DNA of 64,000 nt. Origin: Deltaproteobacteria bacterium GWB2_55_19 (GTDB taxonomy: Bacteria > Desulfobacterota > GWC2-55-46). The stretch covers positions 62,001-126,000 of the forward strand of contig MGPQ01000012.1 of the NCBI GenBank assembly GCA_001797465.1. Reading direction: 5' to 3'. The notes beneath the pieces were generated by a model that did not search any database, was not told where the DNA came from, and worked only from the letters and a program-made list of their open reading frames with translations. Positions 8,045 to 16,259 of the stretch are shown in pieces (position 1 is the stretch's first letter; every line of letters begins with the position of its first letter). Made by a program: the position numbers and the translations under genes.

Positions 8045-9115
8045 ATGTTTCTGAAACTCCGGAGACTATTGCCTGTCGTTCTCATGGCCCTCTTTGCGCT
8101 GGTACCGGAGGCCGCCCTCTGCATCTCGGCTGACGAGGGCGAGAATATCAAGGTCTACGAGGAGGCCGGGCAATCGGTCGTAAATATCGTAAGCTCCACG
8201 GTCTCATACGATTTTTTCTATAACCCCGTACCGTCTACTGGTTCCGGCTCCGGCGTGATAGTCGACAGGGCCGGGCACATCGTCACAAACTACCATGTCA
8301 TCAACGGGGCACGGGAGCTCTCGGTCACGCTTTTTGACGGGTCGAAGTTCGCGGCTGTGGCCGTCGGGGCCGACCCTGGAAACGACCTCGCGGTTTTAAA
8401 GATAAAGGCGCCCTTAAACAAGCTGAAGCCCGTCTCTTTCGGGGACTCGGCCTCGCTCAGAGTGGGTCAGAAGGCGCTCGCCATAGGGAACCCATTCGGG
8501 CTGGACAAGACGCTCACAGTCGGGATCATAAGCTCGCTCGGCAGGACGATGCGGGCGACTAACGGCAGGCTCATAAGGGATGTCATCCAGACAGACGCGG
8601 CGATAAACCCTGGCAACTCCGGCGGGCCGTTGCTGAACGGCGACGGGAAACTCATCGGCGTTAACACCGCGATATTCAGCCCTGTCAACGGCTCCATAGG
8701 CATAGGCTTCGCCATACCCGCAAACGCGGTCAAAAAGATACTCCCCGAGCTTATTGAGAAGGGCTACGTCAGGCGGCCCTGGCTCGGCATATCCGGGCAA
8801 ACGATAGACGAGCGGGACGCCGAGCCCCTCGGGCTCGGCTCAGCCGGCGTCCTCATAGCCGACGTCTACAAGGGGGCCCCCGCGCACAAGGCAGGGCTCA
8901 AGGGCTCGACGCGTAACGTAAGACTGGGGAATGTCATCATCGCCACAGGAGGCGACCTCATAACCGCCGTAAACGGCATGGCCGTGAAATCGATGGACGA
9001 GTTCAACGGGATAATGGACTCGTCCGAGGTAGGCTCGACGATAACCGTGAAGATACTCCGGGACGGTAAGGTGCGCTCCATTACCGTCCGACTCGAAGAG
9101 ATGCCGCGCGACTAA
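8045..9115 (+). CDS. HtrA/DegP-type serine protease with one PDZ domain
   Basis: 356 aa from the ATG at 8045 (MFLKLRRLLP), which gives a clean N-terminal signal sequence; the reading frame is open upstream to 7898 but that extension is not protein-like. The trypsin-like domain has the triad His84 (TNYHV), Asp114 (NDLAVLKI) and Ser192 (GNSGGP), followed by one PDZ domain (about 255-350). Role: periplasmic quality-control protease or chaperone. The ribosome site is poor (GGGAG abuts the ATG), so the exact start is uncertain. A membrane protein gene follows after 25 bp. Confidence 0.92.
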   Translation: MFLKLRRLLPVVLMALFALVPEAALCISADEGENIKVYEEAGQSVVNIVSSTVSYDFFYNPVPSTGSGSGVIVDRAGHIVTNYHVINGARELSVTLFDGSKFAAVAVGADPGNDLAVLKIKAPLNKLKPVSFGDSASLRVGQKALAIGNPFGLDKTLTVGIISSLGRTMRATNGRLIRDVIQTDAAINPGNSGGPLLNGDGKLIGVNTAIFSPVNGSIGIGFAIPANAVKKILPELIEKGYVRRPWLGISGQTIDERDAEPLGLGSAGVLIADVYKGAPAHKAGLKGSTRNVRLGNVIIATGGDLITAVNGMAVKSMDEFNGIMDSSEVGSTITVKILRDGKVRSITVRLEEMPRD

Positions 9116-9140
9116 TATTTAAAGGAGAGCAGGTTCTACT

Positions 9141-9758
9141 ATGAAAAACCAGATACGGCCCGTCTTCGTCGGGGTGCTCCTCGGGATATTCAGCATCATA
9201 TTCGGGATATTCTGGGCGATGTACCTCGCGACCCAGCACGAATCCATTCACAGGACGCTATCCATGAGCGCGCGCTCGTCAATTGAGGGGAAGTTCGTCG
9301 TAAGCCCCGGGGGTGGTCACGCTGACCATGCCGTTGGCGGGCATGCCCAGGCTGGCCACGACGCCGTTGCCGGCAAAATGATGAATGCCGAAGGGGACGC
9401 GAAGTCGATGCGCTCCATTCACTCCGACGATGAGATGGAAGAGGCCCACGAGAGGCTCACCAGAGGGCACCTCCACGCCATGGGGTTAGGCCTTATCACC
9501 ATAAGCGTTTCAGTCCTCCTCTCGTTCTTGTCCGCCTCCCATAAGATGAAGACGCTCGCCGCGACCTGCCTCGGCACGGGAGGCTTCTTTTATCCGTTCT
9601 CGTGGATAATCATGGGGTACAGGACGCCGGCCCTGGGAGCAGAGAGCGCGGCTCAGTCTGTCGTGCCTATCGCGGGCTTAAGCGCCATACTCGTCCTTGC
9701 AGGCGTCTTCTTGACGCTCTTTTTCCTGTTAAGGGACTTCGTCAAGGGGAGGCTTTAG
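9141..9758 (+). CDS. Membrane protein of unknown family with His-rich external loop
   Basis: 205 aa. One helix (about 9-31) precedes a roughly 75-residue hydrophilic loop, then three more helices (about 112-131, 136-158, 175-198). The loop contains a run rich in His and Gly (HADHAVGGHAQAGHD, residues about 60-74) and further His at 94, 103 and 110, suggesting metal or haem binding. I do not recognise the family. It follows the HtrA gene closely (AGGAGAGCAGG ribosome site) and precedes the rnf regulatory region. It could be a small membrane oxidoreductase subunit or a metal sensor; nothing in the sequence decides. Confidence 0.7.
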   Translation: MKNQIRPVFVGVLLGIFSIIFGIFWAMYLATQHESIHRTLSMSARSSIEGKFVVSPGGGHADHAVGGHAQAGHDAVAGKMMNAEGDAKSMRSIHSDDEMEEAHERLTRGHLHAMGLGLITISVSVLLSFLSASHKMKTLAATCLGTGGFFYPFSWIIMGYRTPALGAESAAQSVVPIAGLSAILVLAGVFLTLFFLLRDFVKGRL

Positions 9759-9943
9759 CGGGCCGCTCTAAAAGTCCATCTGCTTTGTTGTCTTCGACGC
9801 TCGTAACTGTGGCGTACATACGACAGTACGCCTCGTTCCTCGCTTCTCGACGCCTCGCATCTGGAGCTTTTTGAGCAACCCGCTTCGTGCAAGAGAGTTT
9901 TTCTGCAACCTGTTTGGCTTGTCACATTTTTTATATTTTCCCC
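9759..9943. other. Intergenic stretch with a repeat-like segment, no gene seen
   Basis: Bases about 9770-9885 look like a known kind of dispersed non-coding repeat. The minus strand reads as a recurrent peptide ending QLRASKTTKQMDF that I have met in unrelated genomes (recollection, not verified). No coding potential is evident. Confidence 0.35.
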
Positions 9944-9973
9944 TTGACAAGGTGCGGCCCTTTAAATTAATAT
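9944..9973 (+). promoter_or_regulatory. Candidate sigma-70 promoter of the rnf operon
   Basis: TTGACA at 9944-9949 is a perfect -35. A 17-18 bp spacer leads to TTAATA/TAATAT at 9967-9973. The predicted start near 9980 lies just before the riboswitch aptamer, giving a leader of about 225 nt before rnfC. Confidence 0.6.
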
Positions 9974-9992
9974 GGCCACACAATATACATCA

Positions 9993-10115
9993 TCTTTCGC
10001 GACTGACGGAATCAAGGTGGTTACCACCGGGGAGCGGGAGAATATATAAGTTCTTGTCGACCGTCTGGGCAACAGGTGCAGTAACACTGCCCTCTTATGC
10101 CTTGACGGTTTTTTT
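9993..10115 (+). ncRNA. ZTP (pfl-type) riboswitch with transcription-termination switch
   Basis: Stem P1 pairs TCTTTCGC (9993-10000) with GCGGGAGA (10034-10041). P2 pairs GGTGG (10016-10020) with CCACC (10024-10028). The motifs CGACTGACGG and CCACCGGGGAGCG, followed by CCGTCTGGGCA, match the ZTP aptamer consensus (GACTGGCG..., ...CCACCGGGGAGCG..., CCGCCTGGGCA). The pseudoknot is kept by a compensating change: GACGG (10005-10009) with CCGTC (10061-10065) instead of the usual GGCGG/CCGCC. A second GACGG at 10104-10108, followed by seven T, pairs with the same CCGTC to build a terminator enclosing GCAGT/ACTGC. Ligand binding would hold CCGTC in the pseudoknot and let transcription reach rnfC, an ON switch for ZMP/ZTP. 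Confidence 0.92.
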
Positions 10116-10204
10116 GTACCATAGCGGCGTCTTTATTGTGAAGCAGTCTTAACTTTTTCAGATAAGCCTTTAAAAATTCTGGATTTTTTGTTAAGATAAT
10201 AAAA

Positions 10205-11548
10205 ATGGGACACAAGACATTCGACAGGGGCGTACACCCCTCTTACTATAAGGAGCTGACGGCCTCTAAAAGGGTCGAGAGGGCCCCTCTTCCAAAGACT
10301 GTTACCATCCCCCTCCAGCAACACCTCGGCGCGGTCTGCGAGCCTATTGTCAAGAAGGGCGACCTCGTCATCGAAGGGCAGAAGATAGGCGACGTAAAGG
10401 CCTTTGTCTCTGCCCCTGTCCACGCGTCCATCAACGGAAAAGTGAAGGATATAGAGCTCTCCAATCACCCGGGCGGCATAAGGGTGTTGTCTGTCGTCAT
10501 CGAGGGCGACGGGACCGCAAAGGAATGGTCCGGGGCCGAGATAGACCTCGGCTCAATTGCGCCTGAGGCCCTCCGGGAGGCTGTACGCGAGGCCGGGATA
10601 GTAGGCATGGGAGGCGCTGGTTTCCCAACATCCGTAAAGCTCGCGCCGCCCAAAGGCAAGGCTATCGAAGCCGTCATATTGAACGGTTGCGAGTGCGAGC
10701 CGTTTCTCACAGCCGACCACAGGATAATGGCCGAGGAGCCCGGAAAGGTCGTCTGGGGCTTGAAGGCCCTTATGAGGGCGACCGGGGCGTCCAAGGGCTT
10801 CATAGGAATAGAAGAGAACAAGCCTGACGCGATCGACGCGCTCAAGAAGGCGGTCGGCGCAACGGGCATTGAGATAATAGTCCTTGAGGCCAAGTACCCG
10901 CAGGGCGCCGAGAAGATGCTTATACAGGCCGCTCTTGGCAGGAAGGTCCCGGTCGGCAAGCTCCCGCTCGACGTGGGCGTCGTAGTAAATAACGTCGGCA
11001 CGGCTGTGGCGATTTACGAGGCCCTGAATTACGGGAAACCGCTTATCGAAAGGATAGTCACCGTGAGCGGCAACGGCGTAAGGGAGCCGAAGAACCTTAA
11101 GGTAAGGGTAGGGACGAGCTTCGAAGAGGTCCTGGGCCTCTGCGGGGGGATCACCGGCGAAGGCGAAAAAGAGGTCCTGAACGGCGGCCCTATGATGGGC
11201 ATCGCACAGTCTACCTTGAGCGTCCCGGTCATAAAAGGGACTTCCGGAATAACGGTCATAGCCTCCGGCAAGATAAAGCCCGAGAAGTACGACCCCTGCA
11301 TCAAGTGCGCGAGTTGTGTATCCGCCTGCCCCATGGGGCTCATGCCGTACAGGCTCGGCGATTATGGCCTTAAACAGATGCTCGCCAACTTCAAGGACTT
11401 TGACGGACAGAGCTGCATCGAGTGCGGCTGTTGCTCTTACGTATGCCCTGCCAAGAGGCCGCTCCTCCAGTGGATAAGGATGGGCAAGTTCTTCATCCGG
11501 CGGGAGGCCCAGAGGGCGGCCGCCAAGGCTAACAATAACAAAAAGTAG
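10205..11548 (+). CDS. rnfC: Ion-translocating Rnf complex subunit C
   Basis: 447 aa. The N-terminal barrel-sandwich part and the flavin/NADH-binding core (GMGGAGFPTSVK, GCECEPFLTADHRIM) are typical of RnfC. Two [4Fe-4S] motifs follow: CIKCASCVSACP (about 364-375) and CIECGCCSYVCP (about 403-414). RnfC is the peripheral subunit that exchanges electrons with NAD(H). The ATG at 10205 has no clear Shine-Dalgarno site and follows an AT-rich segment about 90 nt after the riboswitch terminator. First gene of an uninterrupted rnfCDGEAB operon; rnfD begins 7 bp later. Confidence 0.97.
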   Translation: MGHKTFDRGVHPSYYKELTASKRVERAPLPKTVTIPLQQHLGAVCEPIVKKGDLVIEGQKIGDVKAFVSAPVHASINGKVKDIELSNHPGGIRVLSVVIEGDGTAKEWSGAEIDLGSIAPEALREAVREAGIVGMGGAGFPTSVKLAPPKGKAIEAVILNGCECEPFLTADHRIMAEEPGKVVWGLKALMRATGASKGFIGIEENKPDAIDALKKAVGATGIEIIVLEAKYPQGAEKMLIQAALGRKVPVGKLPLDVGVVVNNVGTAVAIYEALNYGKPLIERIVTVSGNGVREPKNLKVRVGTSFEEVLGLCGGITGEGEKEVLNGGPMMGIAQSTLSVPVIKGTSGITVIASGKIKPEKYDPCIKCASCVSACPMGLMPYRLGDYGLKQMLANFKDFDGQSCIECGCCSYVCPAKRPLLQWIRMGKFFIRREAQRAAAKANNNKK

Positions 11549-11555
11549 AGAGTAC

Positions 11556-12584
11556 ATGGAAGACAAAACAAACGATAAGACGGAAGTCAAATCAGCGCCC
11601 GAGGCCCCGGCAGGCCCAGGCGGCGCGAGGCTCTTTGTAACGTCCTCGCCCCACTTCCTCAATAACGAGTCTGTGCCGAAGATAATGCACACGGTCGTGC
11701 TCGCGCTCTTCCCGGCGATGGCGGCATCCGTCTATTTCTTCGGCTTCCGTGCGCTCCTTTTATACGCCATCTGCATCGGCGCGTGCTTACTCACCGAGTA
11801 CGCATTCCAGAAGTACATGAAGAGGCCAATAAAGATATACGACGGCTCTGCCATCATCACAGGCATACTCCTCGCCATGACGCTTCCGCCGGGGTTCCCG
11901 GTCTTCGGAGCGATACTCGGCTCGGTCTTCGCCATAGGCGTCGGAAAACAGCTCTTCGGCGGGCTCGGTTTCAACATATTCAACCCGGCGCTCCTCGGCA
12001 GGGCCTTCCTCATGGCCACATACCCGGTCCTTACTACCACTTGGGTGGAGCCCCGGACCGTACAGAAGGCGGTAGACGCGGTATCCGCCGCGACCCCTCT
12101 GGCGCTCATGAAGTTCGAGGGAAAGCTTACGCCAATACTCGACCTCTTTACCGGGAACGTCGCCGGGTCGCTCGGCGAGACTTCGGCGATAGCGATACTC
12201 ATAGGCGGCCTGTTCCTCAGGTACAAGGGCTATGTTAACTGGAAGCTCCCGCTCGGGTATCTCGGGTCGATGGCGATATTTTCCGGCATATTCTGGCTCA
12301 TCGACCCTTCGAAGTATCCGGACCCGCTCTTCCATTTATTCGCCGGCGGCGCGATGCTCGGCGCGTGGTTCATGGTCACAGACATGGTGACGTCTCCGAC
12401 GACTGATATCGGCCAGTGGATATTCGCGATAACGGGCGGGATAATGGCCGTTGTCATAAGGCTCTTCGGCGGGCTCCCCGAGGGCGTCATGTATTCTATA
12501 CTCTTCATGAACGCCTTTGTGCCGCTTCTTAATAAGCACACGAGGCCGAGGGTCTTCGGCGCGATAAAGGCGAAGGCCGAATAG
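11556..12584 (+). CDS. rnfD: Ion-translocating Rnf complex subunit D
   Basis: 342 aa integral membrane protein with about ten hydrophobic helices. The covalent FMN site is visible as SAATPL near residue 180 (family consensus S-x-x-T). The N-terminal 35 residues are hydrophilic and Ala/Pro-rich, a little longer than usual. RnfD is homologous to NqrB and forms the core of the cation-translocating path. Downstream rnfG starts 35 bp after its stop. Confidence 0.96.
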   Translation: MEDKTNDKTEVKSAPEAPAGPGGARLFVTSSPHFLNNESVPKIMHTVVLALFPAMAASVYFFGFRALLLYAICIGACLLTEYAFQKYMKRPIKIYDGSAIITGILLAMTLPPGFPVFGAILGSVFAIGVGKQLFGGLGFNIFNPALLGRAFLMATYPVLTTTWVEPRTVQKAVDAVSAATPLALMKFEGKLTPILDLFTGNVAGSLGETSAIAILIGGLFLRYKGYVNWKLPLGYLGSMAIFSGIFWLIDPSKYPDPLFHLFAGGAMLGAWFMVTDMVTSPTTDIGQWIFAITGGIMAVVIRLFGGLPEGVMYSILFMNAFVPLLNKHTRPRVFGAIKAKAE

Positions 12585-12619
12585 CGTTTTTTTAAAGAGT
12601 TTTTGGAGGTCTCTGGTCC

Positions 12620-13270
12620 TTGAATCCGGTAACTAAAATGTTCATGAACCTTGTCGGCGTCGGTGTGGTTTCCGGCGTGATACTCGCGGCTGTCTTCTAC
12701 AAGGCAGACCCTATGATACAGGCGAACAAGGAAAAAGAGCTGAAGGAGGCGATATTCGTCGTCCTCCCCGAGGCCAGGGACTATAAGATATTGAAGAAGT
12801 CGCTCGGCCAGGAAGAGTTCACGATGTACGCCGGACTTAACGAGGCCGGAGAGCCCATCGGCCTCGCCTTCAAGGCCGACGGCGGCGGCTTCCAGGGCAA
12901 TATCGGCGTCATGGTCGGACTCGACCTCGATTACTTGAAGCTCAAGGGCATAAGGATCCTCGACCAGCTTGAGACCCCGGGCCTCGGCAACAGGATAGCC
13001 AACCCGGAGTTCGAGGACCAGTTCAAGGGCATAGAGATAAAGCCCAAGGTCGAGTACATAAAGAACAGGAAGCCCGAGAAGCCGAACCAGATACAGTCCA
13101 TAACCGGCGCGACTATCTCCTCGGACGCGGTCGTCAAGAACATAAACAACGCGATAGAGAAGGCGCTCAAATCCTTCCCTACGAAGGAAGACCTACTTGC
13201 CGCCGAAAAGGCGGTAAAGCCGGCCTCAGCTACTGTGAAGGCAAAGGAGGCGACGGATGGCGGAAAATAA
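12620..13270 (+). CDS. rnfG: Ion-translocating Rnf complex subunit G (covalent FMN)
   Basis: 216 aa with one N-terminal membrane helix (10-27) and a periplasmic FMN-binding domain. The flavinylation motif is SITGATIS (160-167), FMN being attached to Thr165 by analogy with RnfG/NqrC. I chose the TTG at 12620 because GGAGG lies at 12604-12608; an ATG at 12638 would drop six residues. The C-terminal tail after residue 185 is Lys/Ala-rich and low in complexity. Its stop overlaps rnfE by 14 bp. Covalent attachment needs an ApbE-type flavin transferase, not seen in this window. Confidence 0.95.
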   Translation: MNPVTKMFMNLVGVGVVSGVILAAVFYKADPMIQANKEKELKEAIFVVLPEARDYKILKKSLGQEEFTMYAGLNEAGEPIGLAFKADGGGFQGNIGVMVGLDLDYLKLKGIRILDQLETPGLGNRIANPEFEDQFKGIEIKPKVEYIKNRKPEKPNQIQSITGATISSDAVVKNINNAIEKALKSFPTKEDLLAAEKAVKPASATVKAKEATDGGK

Positions 13271-13889
13271 CGGCTATTCACTCTGGTACGAGTTCAAAAA
13301 GGGGCTCTGGCAGGACATACCGCCCTTTAGATTGGTCCTCGGCACCTGTCCCACGCTCGCCGTCACGAACTCGGTCATAAACGGCTTTGCCATGGGCATG
13401 GCTACCCTATTTGTGCTCCTCGGCTCCAACATCATAATATCTGCTATAAGGAAGTATGTCGCCCCGCAGGTGAGGATCGCGGCATACGTCGTCATCATCG
13501 CGCTCCTTGTGACCGTCGCGGACATGTTCCTCGCGGCCTTTTTCCCGCCGGTATCAAAGGCGCTCGGGCCGTACGTGCCGCTCATAGTCGTCAACTGCAT
13601 CATACTCGGGCGCGCTGAGGCGTACGCGCAGAAGAACCCGGTCGTGCCGTCCATTATGGACGCGCTCGGCATAGGCATTGGCTTTACCATGAGCCTCATG
13701 GTAATGGGTTTTATAAGGGAGATACTCGGCTTCGGGTCGCTATTCAACATAAAGCTCATCCCCCCGTCCCTGTTTGAGCCCTGGATAGTGATGATACTCC
13801 CGGCGGGCGCGTTCCTCGTGTTCGGAACGCTCATAGCCGTAGTCAATTACATATCGAGCAGGAAGTCCGCCGCATCGGACAAGGCGTAA
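13257..13889 (+). CDS. rnfE: Ion-translocating Rnf complex subunit E
   Basis: 210 aa, six predicted membrane helices. LGTCPTLAVTNSVINGFAMG near the N-terminus carries the conserved cysteine that, with its counterpart in RnfA, holds the intramembrane iron site. The sequence LIVVNCIILGRAEAYA near 115-130 is diagnostic of RnfE/NqrD. Translation is coupled to rnfG through a 14 bp overlap and an AAAGGAGG site. The C-terminal tail is Ser/Ala-rich. Confidence 0.96.
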   Translation: MAENNGYSLWYEFKKGLWQDIPPFRLVLGTCPTLAVTNSVINGFAMGMATLFVLLGSNIIISAIRKYVAPQVRIAAYVVIIALLVTVADMFLAAFFPPVSKALGPYVPLIVVNCIILGRAEAYAQKNPVVPSIMDALGIGIGFTMSLMVMGFIREILGFGSLFNIKLIPPSLFEPWIVMILPAGAFLVFGTLIAVVNYISSRKSAASDKA

Positions 13890-13902
13890 AGGAGAGAGAC
13901 CC

Positions 13903-14481
13903 GTGAAGCTCATAATGATATTCATATCGGCCTCTCTCATCAACAACTTCGTTCTAACATACTTTTTGGGAATTTGTCCGTTCGTCGGCGTCTCCAACAA
14001 GACCGAGAACGCACTTAATATGGGGCTTGCGACGACCTTCGTCATGACGCTCACGGCCGCTGTGACCTGGCCGGTTTACACATACATACTCGTCAAATAC
14101 AATGTCGCGTTCCTCCAGTACGTCGCGTTCATCATACTCATAGCCGCTCTCGTGCAGTTGGTCGAGATGTACATAAGGAAGTCGAGCCCCGCGCTTTACA
14201 GGGCTTTGGGTATTTATCTCCCGCTCATCACCACGAACTGCGCGGTCCTCGGGCTCGCGCTCTTCATGGTCTTACGTAGTTATAGCTACATCGAATCCAT
14301 CATATTCGGCTTCGCCACAGGCGTTGGCTTCACGCTCGCGATCCTCATGATGTCGGGCATAAGGGAAGAGCTCGAGTTCGCGGACATTCCAAAGCCTTTC
14401 CAGGGTATATCCATTACTCTTATCGTTGCCGGCATGATGGCCCTCGCGTTCATGGGATTCGCGGGCCTTATAAGGGGTTAG
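13903..14481 (+). CDS. rnfA: Ion-translocating Rnf complex subunit A
   Basis: 192 aa, six predicted membrane helices, close in length to other RnfA/NqrE proteins. NNFVLTYFLGICPFVGVSNK contains the cysteine paired with that of RnfE across the pseudo-twofold membrane iron site, and LITTNCAVLGLALF is the second conserved cysteine segment. A GTG codon shortly before the ATG is excluded because a good AGGAGAG site fits the GTG/ATG pair at 13903. Next gene rnfB starts 3 bp after the stop. Confidence 0.96.
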   Translation: MKLIMIFISASLINNFVLTYFLGICPFVGVSNKTENALNMGLATTFVMTLTAAVTWPVYTYILVKYNVAFLQYVAFIILIAALVQLVEMYIRKSSPALYRALGIYLPLITTNCAVLGLALFMVLRSYSYIESIIFGFATGVGFTLAILMMSGIREELEFADIPKPFQGISITLIVAGMMALAFMGFAGLIRG

Positions 14482-14484
14482 ACA

Positions 14485-15345
14485 ATGGCTGGTCTTGGCG
14501 AAATGGTCCTCATATCGTTCATATCCATGGGTGGGATAGGCGCCGCGCTCGCGGGCTTCCTCGCGTATGCGGACAAGAAGCTCAAGGTCGAGGAAGACCC
14601 GATGGTCGAGGCGATCTGCGGCATACTTCCGAATACCAACTGCGGCGGGTGCGGGTTCCCCGGTTGCAGGATGCTCGCCGAAGCGCTCTTGAAGGGCGAG
14701 GCGCCGCCTAACTCGTGCGTCGCCGGCGGATCCGACACGGCGAAAAAACTCGCCGCGGTCCTCGGCATGGACCACACTGACCACAAGAGGACACTCGCCG
14801 TCGTACTCTGCAAGGGCGGGAACGCAGAGGCCGAGAGGCGCGCCTCCTACCGCGGAGAGGTCTCCTGCACCGCCGCCAATCTTACGGGCGGCGACAAGAG
14901 CTGTACATACGGGTGCCTTGGGTACGGCGAGTGCGTAGAGGCCTGCAAGTTCGACGCGATGGCCATGGACGACAACGGATTGCCCGTAGTGTTTCATGAC
15001 AAGTGCGTGGGGTGCGGCGCGTGCGCCAGGGCCTGTCCCCGCGATATCATAGAGATGCACCCTGAGGACCACAAGCTCTTCGTATACTGCAGGTCCAGGG
15101 ACAAGGGCGCGCACGCCAAGAAGGTCTGCAAGGTCTCTTGCATAGCCTGCGGCCTTTGCGTAAAGGACTGTTCTGTCTCTGACGGCATTGTTCTTAAGGA
15201 TAACCTCGCCGTCGTCGATTACGCGCTCGCCCCTCAGACCGACGAGTCCATCAAGAGGTGCCCGACGAAGTGCATATTCTTCGGAATAGAGGAGAGGGTC
15301 ACAAAGGCGAGTTTTTTCGCCTCACAGCCGAAGAGGACGGGGTAG
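14485..15345 (+). CDS. rnfB: Ion-translocating Rnf complex subunit B (ferredoxin-like)
   Basis: 286 aa. An N-terminal membrane helix (about 8-28) precedes the Fe-S domain with Cys45, 53, 56 and 61 (CGILPN...CGGCGFPGC). A cysteine-rich region follows: CTYGCLGYGECVEAC (about 137-151), CVGCGACARACP (about 173-184) and CIACGLCVKDC (about 214-224). This is the ferredoxin-accepting subunit. Three C-terminal cluster motifs make it one of the cluster-rich RnfB forms typical of anaerobes. It is the last gene of the operon, with a strong intrinsic terminator 45 bp downstream. Confidence 0.96.
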   Translation: MAGLGEMVLISFISMGGIGAALAGFLAYADKKLKVEEDPMVEAICGILPNTNCGGCGFPGCRMLAEALLKGEAPPNSCVAGGSDTAKKLAAVLGMDHTDHKRTLAVVLCKGGNAEAERRASYRGEVSCTAANLTGGDKSCTYGCLGYGECVEACKFDAMAMDDNGLPVVFHDKCVGCGACARACPRDIIEMHPEDHKLFVYCRSRDKGAHAKKVCKVSCIACGLCVKDCSVSDGIVLKDNLAVVDYALAPQTDESIKRCPTKCIFFGIEERVTKASFFASQPKRTG

Positions 15346-15390
15346 GGGGAGGCCAGAAGGCCTGAACCGACCGGCAAAATGTACTTCCGA

Positions 15391-15417
15391 AGCGGCCCCG
15401 AAAGGGGCCGCTTTTTT
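15391..15417 (+). terminator. Intrinsic terminator of the rnf operon
   Basis: AGCGGCCCC-GAAA-GGGGCCGCT is a perfect GC-rich stem with a tetraloop, followed by TTTTTT. It ends the rnfCDGEAB transcription unit. Confidence 0.93.
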
Positions 15418-15450
15418 AATGCCTATTATTTTTTAAAAAAATGCTTTGCG

Positions 15451-16103
15451 GGTTCAGGTTTGTAACCTGAACCTTTGATTCGTGACCTGATTAGTGCTTA
15501 CATGGCTATTTGAGTCTTTTAGCCTAAAGCCCTTTTGCGCGCTCCGAGCGCTTTTTGGCGATGGCTCCGAGCGCTTCCTTCCTCCCCCGCCCGCTCGCGC
15601 ACCCCTTGCGCGCTCATTTCATAGTTGTTTGCGCGCCTAGCGCAAGCGTCTAATCCGCCCGGTGCGCTCGCCTCTTCCCCCCTTAGGCGCTCTCCGCCAT
15701 GCGCCTGTGTTTTTGTAAAGACAGAACAAAAACATCTTTTTTGTTTTTCAAAACACCCCAGGCATGGGGTGAGCGACCTTAAGGGAGGAAGCCTTATGAG
15801 CGAGACGAGGGAGTAAACAGGCCGCGACAGCGGCCCTACGTGGCGAGCGGTCCTCGCCGGACTGGCAAATCCGTATCGGACAACTGTGCTTCAGGTAGAC
15901 TTAAGTGACCCGATTTGAAATTGGCCCCGCGCCGAGCGGGGGAGGGGGAGGGCGGAGGGAGCGAATCCCCATGCCGAGAAAAGCCCGGCAGGGCGCAAAG
16001 TGCTTTTGGCAGAAGGTTCGTATAGTAAATACAGGCGCGCAGTCCGAGTTAAGAATTAACGGGTTCAGGTTGGAAAACTGAACCCGCAAGACCTGAACCC
16101 GCG
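15451..16103. repeat. Composite structured repeat B (second copy of the 6112-6704 element)
   Basis: Left boundary GGTTCAGGTT-TGT-AACCTGAACC (15451-15473), then the shared segment TTTGATTCGTGACCTGAT. Right boundary 16061-16085 plus an extra half palindrome to 16103. Minus-strand unit: stem GGCGATGG (15557-15564) with CCATGCGCC (15697-15705). Plus-strand unit: GGCATGGGG (15761-15769) with CCCCATGCC (15967-15975), followed by hairpin GCCC-ggca-GGGC. The plus unit is about 80 bp longer inside than in copy A. The central palindrome of copy A is missing. The element occupies most of the 900 bp without genes between rnfB and the CYCXC gene; I see no gene in it. Confidence 0.85.
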
Positions 16104-16212
16104 ATAAACACAGGTTTATCCCCCCACATCTACACTCCATAAAAATTAACTAATCTCGCCTTAACTTGGTTTTAATCCTTTTTTGTTAATATGGCATTAA
16201 TTCAAAATCTAT

Positions 16213-16241
16213 TTGAAATTCAATTAAAAAAAGTTTATAAG
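16213..16241 (+). promoter_or_regulatory. Sigma-70 promoter of the cytochrome c maturation operon
   Basis: TTGAAA (16213-16218), exactly 17 bp of AT-rich spacer, then TATAAG (16236-16241). The predicted start point near 16248 lies only about 12 nt before the ATG at 16260, so the transcript would have almost no leader. Confidence 0.65.
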
Positions 16242-16259
16242 TAACTATTGAACGCCGAT

